From Armatimonadota bacterium (GTDB lineage: Bacteria > Armatimonadota > Armatimonadia > Armatimonadales > Armatimonadaceae): a DNA stretch of 5,693 nt. Made by a program: the position numbers and the translations under genes. Within the stretch, counting starts at the first letter, position 1; every line of letters starts with the position of its first letter. The stretch spans positions 1 to 5,693 of the forward strand of contig JACMIU010000389.1 of assembly GCA_014380985.1 (NCBI GenBank), read 5' to 3'. The notes beneath the pieces were generated by a model. It was not told the origin of the DNA and did no database searches. It was given only the letters and a program-made list of their open reading frames with translations. Below are positions 1 to 5,010 of the stretch, piece by piece.

Positions 1-950
1 ACTCCCTCGCCATCCTCACCCCCGACTCCGTAATCGGCGTGCGCGACCCGTTCGGCATCCGCCCGCTCTGCCTCGGTCGCATCACCACACCGTCGGGGCA
101 AGACCACTGGGTTCTCGCTTCCGAAACCTGCGCCCTCAACACCGTCGGCGCACGGTTCGTGCGCGAGCTCGCCCCCGGCGAAATCGTCATCATTACCGAA
201 GCCGGAGTGCGCCGCGTCCCCGGTCTCCCCATGCAGCGCGAAGCGTTGTGTATGCTCGAAATGATCTACTTCGCCCGCCCCGATAGCGAAATGTTCGGGC
301 AATCGCTCCACAAAGCCCGCCTACGCATGGGCGAAGAACTCGCGCACGAACACCCCGCCCTCGGAGCCGACTTAGTCATCCCCGTCCCCGACTCCGGCAT
401 CCCCGCCGCCATCGGGTTCGCCCGCGCCTCCGGCATCCCGTTCGACGAAGGTTTAATCAAAAACCGCTACATCCAGCGCACCTTCATCGCCCCCGACCAA
501 CGGATGCGGGAAATGGGCGTCCGCATGAAACTCACCCCGATCCACGAAGTGATGGAAGGCAAGCGCGTCGTGATGGTGGACGACTCCATTGTGCGCGGCA
601 CGACCACCGGCAAAGTCGTCCGGCTCCTCTTCGACGCCGGGGCGCGTGAGGTTCACGTCCGCATTACCGCCCCACCTGTCATATCACAGTGTTTCTATGG
701 AGTTGATATGGCGAGTAAAAGCGAGTTAATAGCCGCAAATAACAGCATAGAGCAGATAAGGCAACATATAGGGGCAACTTCGCTTGGATTTTTGTCGCAG
801 GATGGGTTGGCGCGGGCGTTGTCGTCGCCGAACGAGAACTTTTGCCTCGCTTGTTTCACCGGCGAATACCCGGTTCCGGTGCATCCGACGCGGGACGGGA
901 GCAAGTTTGCTCTGGAGATGAATATGGCGGGAAGCCCTCCCACCCCCTAA
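1..950 (+). CDS. purF: Amidophosphoribosyltransferase (PurF), C-terminal ~316 residues, 5' truncated
   Basis: PurF catalyses the first committed step of de novo purine synthesis: PRPP plus glutamine to 5-phosphoribosylamine, in the cytoplasm. The frame is open from base 3, reading SLAILTPDSVIGVRDPFGIR, so the GTG at 39 is internal and the N-terminal glutaminase domain with its catalytic Cys lies off the left edge, probably some 150-170 residues. Visible parts are the end of the glutaminase domain (DPFGIRPL), then the phosphoribosyltransferase domain with the PRPP loop VVMVDDSIVRGTT at 567-605, and the terminal FCLACFTGEYPVP motif. Cysteines encoded at 249-251, 690-692, 843-845 and 852-854 match the four [4Fe-4S] ligand positions of the Bacillus-type enzyme, so an oxygen-sensitive cluster form is inferred. 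The TAA stop at 948-950 interleaves with the stop of the convergent gene. Codon style changes sharply near 670-790 (separate entry). The family call is secure. Confidence 0.97.
   Translation, partial: SLAILTPDSVIGVRDPFGIRPLCLGRITTPSGQDHWVLASETCALNTVGARFVRELAPGEIVIITEAGVRRVPGLPMQREALCMLEMIYFARPDSEMFGQSLHKARLRMGEELAHEHPALGADLVIPVPDSGIPAAIGFARASGIPFDEGLIKNRYIQRTFIAPDQRMREMGVRMKLTPIHEVMEGKRVVMVDDSIVRGTTTGKVVRLLFDAGAREVHVRITAPPVISQCFYGVDMASKSELIAANNSIEQIRQHIGATSLGFLSQDGLARALSSPNENFCLACFTGEYPVPVHPTRDGSKFALEMNMAGSPPTP
672..790 (+). other. Compositionally deviant, rare-codon patch inside purF
   Basis: Upstream of this patch purF uses mostly C-ending codons and the top strand is C-rich: about 26 C to 13 G in 301-360. 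In the patch G+C drops to about 43% (721-780), and codons rare elsewhere in the gene cluster here: three ATA Ile codons, TTA Leu and AGG Arg. After it, codons become G-rich: about 23 G to 13 C in 781-840. The encoded protein remains normal PurF, including the third cluster-ligand cysteine and the SELIAANNSIEQIRQHIGA stretch, so this is not a frameshift. Recombination with a diverged purF allele is one explanation. A second, non-protein function of the DNA is another. Confidence 0.6.
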
Positions 951-1900
951 AGGTCGAAGTCGGCGAGGTCGAACAGGTACTGCGGCAGGGGGGCGGTCTT
1001 TTCTTGCTCTAAGACAATCACCGTGCCAGTTGGCGAGGACCAGATAAACAAACGGTCTACCGATTGCAGAATGATGCGAAAGCCCTGCCCTAAGGTTCCG
1101 CGACTGGAAAAGCCGGTTTGTAGCAGGGCGCGGGGCAGGTCGGCGACGGGGATACCGGTTCCGTTGTCGAAAATCCATGCTTGCACCGTACCGGTCGGAG
1201 TGTGCCAGATTTCGCCGATTCCCGCGCCGCTATGCACCACGGCGTTCATCGCCGATTCGCCGACCGCGTTCTCGAAATCGTCAATGCGCGACGTTTCCAT
1301 GCCAATATCTTCCGCACAGCGACGCGCTTCTTTCCTGAAACCGTGTAGCGTCGGCTTCGATAGGGCGAACGGAGCTTCGCACTGCGTCGGGCGCGGCGGC
1401 AAATCGCTGGGCGACAGGCACAGGTGCAGTTTGTCCTCGGTGGCTGCGGCAAGCACATCGCGCAAAATTATCCCGCGTTCGGCGGCGGCGGCATCGGACA
1501 TCTGTTGAAGCCGGGCGTTCTCGACTGCGAAATGAATCCGCGCCGTGGTGTCGTCAATCACAAGCAGAAAGCCGTCCGCGTCGCCGCTCGCTTCCATGAG
1601 GCGTTGGGCGTTGACGCGAAGCGTGTGTCGCGCCGAGTCGCCCGGCAATGTTTGCGTCACGGTGGCGTCATGCACGGTGGCACCGGGTTCGTGGGGAACG
1701 GTGTCTAAGAGTTCGCGCCATCCGGCATCGTTAAATCCCGCGCCGAGTTCCCAAAGGGGACGCTCGCGCACGGCGTCGGGCGACAGGGCGAACGTGGCGC
1801 AGAACGCCCGATTCGCTTTTTTGACGGTTCCGGTCGGCGAAAGAATCACCGCCGACTCATGAAGGGCTTCTAAAATATCGGTGGGAATGGGGAGAGGCAT
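947..1900 (-). CDS. PAS domain plus RsbW/GHKL-type ATPase regulator
   Basis: A 317-residue cytoplasmic signalling protein. Residues about 5-120 look like a PAS sensor domain (ESAVILSPTGTVKKANRAF through GFLLVIDDTT). A probable coiled linker at 121-155 follows, then a GHKL/HATPase_c_2-like ATP-binding domain at about 185-298. Its motifs are the N box GESAMNAVVH (E215, N219), the G1 box DNGTGIP (245-251) and the G2 box GTLGQGF (268-274). No histidine dimerisation and phosphotransfer domain lies between PAS and ATPase, and no membrane segment is visible, so an anti-sigma-factor or serine-kinase-like switch is more likely than a classical histidine kinase. The partner is not in the window. The frame stays open upstream to 2161, but the ATG at 1900 is chosen because the PAS homology begins directly after it and the upstream stretch crosses the inverted repeat. 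No clear Shine-Dalgarno sequence precedes it, so the start is uncertain. Its TAG stop lies inside the purF stop. Confidence 0.88.
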   Translation of the reverse strand: MPLPIPTDILEALHESAVILSPTGTVKKANRAFCATFALSPDAVRERPLWELGAGFNDAGWRELLDTVPHEPGATVHDATVTQTLPGDSARHTLRVNAQRLMEASGDADGFLLVIDDTTARIHFAVENARLQQMSDAAAAERGIILRDVLAAATEDKLHLCLSPSDLPPRPTQCEAPFALSKPTLHGFRKEARRCAEDIGMETSRIDDFENAVGESAMNAVVHSGAGIGEIWHTPTGTVQAWIFDNGTGIPVADLPRALLQTGFSSRGTLGQGFRIILQSVDRLFIWSSPTGTVIVLEQEKTAPLPQYLFDLADFDL

Positions 1901-2038
1901 AGTTTTAGCGGGACAATAGAGCAGGTTTCTGTGACAGCGTACCCCGAAACCGTTTGTTTTCAAACCGGCGCGAATCGCCACTTTTAACAGCGCGTATCCA
2001 GTGAACCCTTTGCGGCGTTTAACGGTAAGTAAAAAATC

Positions 2039-2051
2039 GGAAATATGTTCC
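2039..2051. promoter_or_regulatory. Operator-like site GGAA-N5-TTCC, left arm copy
   Basis: GGAAATATGTTCC is an interrupted palindrome inside the left arm. It would lie at or just downstream of the predicted transcription start of the PAS-ATPase gene, a position suited to repression. Binding by any regulator is inference; the protein is unknown. Confidence 0.3.
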
Positions 2052-2057
2052 ATTATT
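2052..2057 (-). promoter_or_regulatory. Candidate -10 element for the PAS-ATPase gene
   Basis: Read on the - strand the hexamer is AATAAT, one base from the TATAAT consensus, at the inner edge of the left arm. The best -35 candidate with 17-bp spacing is TTTCGA (2075-2080), which is weak. It mirrors the candidate on the opposite strand. Confidence 0.3.
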
Positions 2058-2089
2058 CCTGTGTCGTCACGCTCTCGAAATCCGTCCGA

Positions 2090-2095
2090 TATAAT
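2090..2095 (+). promoter_or_regulatory. Candidate -10 element for the transglutaminase operon
   Basis: A perfect TATAAT at the inner edge of the right arm, about 40 bases before the ATG at 2135. No good -35 hexamer is visible at 16-18 bp, so it may need an activator or another sigma factor. Transcription would start near 2102, within the operator-like palindrome. Confidence 0.4.
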
Positions 2096-2108
2096 GGAAC
2101 ATATTTCC
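2096..2108. promoter_or_regulatory. Operator-like site GGAA-N5-TTCC, right arm copy
   Basis: GGAACATATTTCC is the mirror copy of the left-arm site, 57 bp away centre to centre. It directly follows the TATAAT hexamer, so a bound protein would block the predicted start point. It could equally be a passive part of a repeated element. Confidence 0.3.
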
Positions 2109-2122
2109 GATTTTTTACTTAT

Positions 2123-2130
2123 AAGTAGGT
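2123..2130 (+). promoter_or_regulatory. Ribosome binding site of the transglutaminase gene
   Basis: AAGTAGGT differs in one base from the AAGGAGGT anti-Shine-Dalgarno complement and ends 4 bases before the ATG at 2135. It supports that start and lies just outside the right arm of the inverted repeat. Confidence 0.7.
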
Positions 2131-2134
2131 AACC

Positions 2135-4273
2135 ATGTATTCGACCCAAGCCCCTTCGCAAAATGTTCCTGTGCCGCGCCCTTCGGTGTGGGCGATTGCC
2201 GCCGGACTGGTCGCCCTCGCCTTGCTGTTTTTCGTCAGTGGGGGGGGCGTTCTGATTGCCGCGCTGGGCGTCGGGTTGGTGCTACCGCTCTTTGTGAGCG
2301 GGCGGCTAACGTCCGACTCGTACCTGCGCTGGATGGTGCGAATCGCGCTCATCGCGCTGATTTATCAGGTGTCGCAAATAGAGGGCGGCAATCCTTCGCC
2401 CTCCGAGAGACTCGCTATCGGTACACCGGGCTTGCGTACCCTGTTCGGCGAACTGTACGGCGCGGAAATGGTGGTGCAGGCATGGCGCAAGCGCGACGCG
2501 GGCGGGCATCAGGTAACGCTTTCGGTGACGCTGTTTTCGGCACTCGTTTATCTGACGGCGTGCAACGTGTTCGACGACCGGATTATCGCGCTGGTGACGC
2601 CGGTGTATATGCTCCTTGTGGCGTTCGCCCTGCGCGACTGGCGTAGCCGTGCCGTGCCGCCCGCGACCATAACCGATGCCGCGCAGACGCCGGTCAACCG
2701 GCGCATTCGGGTGCAGACGGCGGTGCACCGGATGGCGGCGATTGTTGCCACGCTCGGCATCGGCTTCGCCGTTTCGCAGTTCGTTTCGCAGTCGAAAGAT
2801 CGGATTAACGATTTCGGCGCACGGCTTTTGCAGGATGGGCAGTTCGGGGAAAAAAACTACGGCATGAGCGCGACGCCGCAGCTCGGTTCGTTGTTCGGAC
2901 TGCGCGGCGGAAACAATCGCATCCTGAAGGTGCAGAACTTGGTCGGGGATGGGCATTTGCGCGGCGCGGCGTTCAGCCTTTACAACCGTGGCCGCTGGGG
3001 GCCCCGGCTGGATCGGTCGGGTTTCGCGGCGGTGGATGACGAAACGCTGTCGCCGCTCGCGCCGCTCTACGGTACTCTAACCACACGCACCCGCGAAGAC
3101 ATGACGATTATTCGGCTGGAAAATATGCCGCTTCTTTTCGCGCCGACAAACGCTCTGGGGCTGACTACCGGGGACGAAACCGAAGCGCAAAACCGCGTCG
3201 AGTGGTCGCCGGAGGCGGGCGGCGTGATGCGGAGCGGTGCGCGTGCGCCGTATACCTATGTTGTCAGTGTGCCGGAAGGAAACTTGCCGTATCAGGGGCC
3301 GCTGTGCCAACCGGTGCTACTAACAGAAGCGAGGAAAGCCCCGTTTTTGCAGGTTCCCGAAGTCGTAAACGGCAAAACCGTTGATAAAGACGCGCTTTTC
3401 GTGCGGGATCTGGCGCGGCGTATCACGGCGAAGGAGAAGGGGGCGGCCGACAAAATCGCCGCGATCACGTCGTACTTAATCTCCAATCATTCGTACTCGC
3501 TGACGATAAGTCTGGGCGGGGGCGATCCGGTCGCCGACTTTTTGCGGAACAAGAAGGCGGCGCACTGCGAGTTTTTCGCGGCTTCGGCGACTCTTCTGCT
3601 CCGTCACGCCGGGGTTCCGGCGCGGTATGTGACCGGCTACTTGGCGCACGAAGCGGGAACCGAACCGGGCGAAACGGTGGTGCGGCAACGCGACGCGCAC
3701 GCTTGGTGCGAGGCGTGGGTGGAGGGGGTCGGCTGGGTTTCGGTGGACGCGACGCCCGGCGACGGTCGCCCGGACGAAATGGTGCAAGATAAGGTATCGG
3801 CGACCGACCGAATCAAGGAGTGGTTTCAGGACACGATTCAGAAGATAAAAGACCGGCTGGCGGATATTCCCCCGGCGGTGCTGAACGCGCTGGTGGTGGC
3901 GGCGGCACTGTTGCCGCTGGGAATCTATGCCGGGTTCGCGTCTTTGCGGGCAAGGCGTTTGCGTCTCGCAGGCGTTGAAAATGCGTTCGAGTACACGTTT
4001 GACGACACAACGCTTGCGGCACTCTCGGCGCGGTTCGAGGCGGCGTATAAAAATGCGGGGCGTCCCCTGTCGCCGGAACGCACGTATCAGGAGCAGTTCG
4101 CCGGTGAATCGGGAACGGACGATGCACTGACGGAAACGGGGGCGCGATTTGCACGTTTGTACGATGTGGCGCGGTTCGGCGGGGTGCGCGGGCGCGAGAT
4201 GCTTGAGAAACTGACCGCGCTGGTGGGGGAGGCGGAGCGACTGGGGCATAACGCGAAAGGAAAACGAAAATGA
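2135..4273 (+). CDS. Membrane-anchored transglutaminase-like protein (DUF3488/TgpA type)
   Basis: A 712-residue protein. An N-terminal set of hydrophobic segments lies at about 18-55, 66-79, 127-145, 149-166 and 200-217 (DUF3488-like). A large extracytoplasmic region follows, then a transglutaminase core at about 425-545, one more membrane segment at about 580-603, and a cytoplasmic DUF4129-like tail at about 625-685 (RPLSPERTYQEQF, FARLYDVARFG). The papain-like triad is complete: C478 in AAHCEFFAASATLLLRHAGV, H522 in RDAHAWCEAW and D538 in VSVDATPGDG. Family members are thought to act on proteins or peptides outside the membrane, as hydrolase or cross-linker; the substrate here is unknown. 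They usually sit beside MoxR ATPase and DUF58 genes, and a MoxR gene follows here after the toxin-antitoxin pair. Odd points are an 8-G run at 2240-2247 in the first membrane segment and a small VSQF/VSQS tandem at 2771-2794. The stop overlaps the next start as ATGA. Confidence 0.93.
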   Translation: MYSTQAPSQNVPVPRPSVWAIAAGLVALALLFFVSGGGVLIAALGVGLVLPLFVSGRLTSDSYLRWMVRIALIALIYQVSQIEGGNPSPSERLAIGTPGLRTLFGELYGAEMVVQAWRKRDAGGHQVTLSVTLFSALVYLTACNVFDDRIIALVTPVYMLLVAFALRDWRSRAVPPATITDAAQTPVNRRIRVQTAVHRMAAIVATLGIGFAVSQFVSQSKDRINDFGARLLQDGQFGEKNYGMSATPQLGSLFGLRGGNNRILKVQNLVGDGHLRGAAFSLYNRGRWGPRLDRSGFAAVDDETLSPLAPLYGTLTTRTREDMTIIRLENMPLLFAPTNALGLTTGDETEAQNRVEWSPEAGGVMRSGARAPYTYVVSVPEGNLPYQGPLCQPVLLTEARKAPFLQVPEVVNGKTVDKDALFVRDLARRITAKEKGAADKIAAITSYLISNHSYSLTISLGGGDPVADFLRNKKAAHCEFFAASATLLLRHAGVPARYVTGYLAHEAGTEPGETVVRQRDAHAWCEAWVEGVGWVSVDATPGDGRPDEMVQDKVSATDRIKEWFQDTIQKIKDRLADIPPAVLNALVVAAALLPLGIYAGFASLRARRLRLAGVENAFEYTFDDTTLAALSARFEAAYKNAGRPLSPERTYQEQFAGESGTDDALTETGARFARLYDVARFGGVRGREMLEKLTALVGEAERLGHNAKGKRK
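2240..2247 (+). repeat. G8 homopolymer in the transglutaminase coding region
   Basis: Eight consecutive G bases encode Gly-Gly-Gly at residues 36-38 inside the first membrane segment. Runs of this length can slip in replication and switch a gene off, and they are also common sites of sequencing error. The frame is intact as given. Confidence 0.6.
4256..4261 (+). promoter_or_regulatory. Ribosome binding site of the antitoxin gene
   Basis: AAAGGA lies inside the last codons of the transglutaminase gene, 8 bases before the ATG at 4270. The antitoxin thus has its own initiation signal in addition to ATGA coupling. Confidence 0.6.
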
Positions 4274-4527
4274 ATGTTGAGATAGAACTGTTAGAGCGTA
4301 CCGTGGTCGGCTTGGAAGGATTTGCACAAGCGCGACAGGTGGATGTCGGCACAGCGATACGCTACATATTGGAGGAGCGTTTCGGCGGCGATGAAGAAGC
4401 CGATGAGAAACAAAGATTGGACGAGTTTGACCGTGTTATTGCCGAACTGGAATCCATGCCGGGGGTCGGTCATACACTGGATTGGGATCGTTTGCACACT
4501 GCCGACTTTTACGAAGATAGAGGGTAA
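4270..4527 (+). CDS. vapB: VapB-type antitoxin, putative
   Basis: An 85-residue acidic protein directly before a PIN-domain toxin gene, hence the antitoxin call. A short N-terminal strand (MNVEIEL) followed by two predicted helices (about 8-23 and 26-38) would fit a ribbon-helix-helix DNA-binding fold. A charged linker (DEEADEKQRLDEFDRVIAEL, 41-60) and a C-terminal arm rich in Trp, Asp and aromatic residues (DWDRLHTADFYEDR) fit toxin neutralisation. If so, it would both mask the toxin and repress transcription, but no separate operator is evident. Its ATG overlaps the transglutaminase stop, and its stop lies 3 bp before the toxin start. Base composition is lower in G+C than the flanking genes (about 55% in 4321-4380). 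The sequence family itself is not recognised with certainty; function rests mainly on position. Confidence 0.75.
   Translation: MNVEIELLERTVVGLEGFAQARQVDVGTAIRYILEERFGGDEEADEKQRLDEFDRVIAELESMPGVGHTLDWDRLHTADFYEDRG
4519..4524 (+). promoter_or_regulatory. Ribosome binding site of the toxin gene
   Basis: AGAGGG at the end of the antitoxin gene, 6 bases before the ATG at 4531, supports that start over nearby in-frame alternatives. Confidence 0.65.
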
Positions 4528-4530
4528 TTT

Positions 4531-5010
4531 ATGCCAATCACCTGTCTTGTGGATACCAATGTCTTGCTTAGGTTTGCCGATAGAACATCGCCGCAACACA
4601 CGATTGCGAGAGATGCCATGCGAACCTTGACCCTGCGTTCCTACGACCTATGCATCACGCCGCAAAACGGTATCGAGTTCTGGAGTACGGCAACCCGTCC
4701 CAAGGAAAATAACGGTTTTGGCTTGTCTGTAGCGGTGGCAAACCGGCGTTTAAGACTATTGGAGCGTGTTCTTACCTTGATACCGGACGACGCAGGCATA
4801 TACAAACGTTGGCGGGTGTTGGTTCAAGAGGTTGGTGTCACCGGCAAACAGGTACATGATGCCCGACTTGTCGCGGTTATGCTTACGAACAACATACAGA
4901 ATATCTTGACCTTCAATGGAGTCGATTTCGCCCGGTTCGTCGCGCAGGGTATAACCGTTCTTGACCCACTTAGTTTTGCATTACCAAAAGAAATTAACGA
5001 AACCTTATGA
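4531..5010 (+). CDS. vapC: PIN-domain ribonuclease toxin, VapC family
   Basis: A 159-residue PIN-domain protein, expected to be a Mg2+-dependent endoribonuclease that cuts tRNA or rRNA and halts translation when free of antitoxin. Motifs run in the expected order: LVDTNVLLRFAD with D8, TPQNGIEFW with E49, GKQVHDARLVAVM with D110, and ILTFNGVDFARF with D132. These form the acidic metal site, and the gene looks intact. Its length is slightly above the usual 130-145 residues. It follows the putative antitoxin by 3 bp, and its TGA overlaps the MoxR start as ATGA. G+C is about 45-55% in 4741-4980, against about 70% in parts of the neighbours, which suggests acquisition from elsewhere. The cellular RNA target cannot be read from the sequence. 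Confidence 0.93.
   Translation: MPITCLVDTNVLLRFADRTSPQHTIARDAMRTLTLRSYDLCITPQNGIEFWSTATRPKENNGFGLSVAVANRRLRLLERVLTLIPDDAGIYKRWRVLVQEVGVTGKQVHDARLVAVMLTNNIQNILTFNGVDFARFVAQGITVLDPLSFALPKEINETL

Larger units (their letters stand above)
2026..2121. repeat. Perfect 31-bp inverted repeat with 34-bp spacer
   Basis: Bases 2026-2056 and 2091-2121 are exact reverse complements over 31 bp, separated by 2057-2090. Pairing stops at 2025/2122 outside and 2057/2090 inside. The arms are AT-rich (a run of A6 in the left arm, T6 in the right) in a GC-rich setting. Such long perfect identity cannot be chance. Readings include a mirrored promoter/operator pair for the two divergent genes, a small non-autonomous transposon (MITE), or a bidirectional hairpin. 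Both outer ends are TA dinucleotides, as expected of elements of the IS630/Tc1/mariner type that duplicate a TA target. No transposase is present. Confidence 0.97.
1901..2134. promoter_or_regulatory. Divergent intergenic region between PAS-ATPase and transglutaminase genes
   Basis: The 234-bp gap must hold the promoters of two genes transcribed away from each other. Its right half is the 96-bp inverted-repeat element described separately. The left part, 1901-2025, would be the 5' leader of the PAS-ATPase transcript. It holds a small potential hairpin, GTTTG-TTTT-CAAAC at 1952-1965, and no convincing ribosome binding site. I see no riboswitch or RNA gene in it. Confidence 0.7.
4263..5010 (+). 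repeat. Short direct repeats bounding the toxin-antitoxin cassette
   Basis: AACGAAA occurs at 4263-4269 and again at 4996-5002. ATGA occurs at 4270-4273 and at 5007-5010. On the left the two motifs are adjacent; on the right CCTT separates them. Both ATGA copies are stop/start overlaps. Deleting one ATGA-to-ATGA unit (737 bp) would leave the transglutaminase stop overlapping the MoxR start. The repeats are short enough to be partly coincidental. Confidence 0.5.

Noticed and set aside
39..950. A 303-residue purF starting at GTG 39
   Set aside because: The frame is open to the left edge and the residues before it match PurF, so 39 is an internal Val codon in a truncated gene.
1023..1508. Open frame of 161 codons on the + strand
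   Set aside because: It is antisense to the PAS-ATPase gene, whose motifs and conserved boxes are clear; the + frame has no recognisable features.
1952..1965. Hairpin GTTTG-TTTT-CAAAC as a terminator or riboswitch
   Set aside because: A 5-bp stem with only two G-C pairs is too weak, and no conserved aptamer features surround it.
2026..2121. The inverted repeat as an ordinary intrinsic terminator
   Set aside because: It lies between divergent starts rather than after a gene, and the 34-base loop is large. Its A6/T6 tracts could still stop read-through from either side, so this is not fully excluded.
1901..2161. Extended N-terminus of the PAS-ATPase up to 2161
   Set aside because: The extra 87 residues cross the inverted repeat and overlap the transglutaminase start, show no domain, and the PAS homology begins right after the ATG at 1900.
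2306..2956. Open frame of 216 codons on the - strand
   Set aside because: It is opposite the transglutaminase membrane region, has a biased Arg/His composition and no domain or start signal.
3476..4327. Open frame of 283 codons on the - strand under the transglutaminase gene
   Set aside because: It is Arg/His/Pro-rich, without recognisable motifs, and lies opposite a well-supported gene; typical of high-G+C antisense frames.
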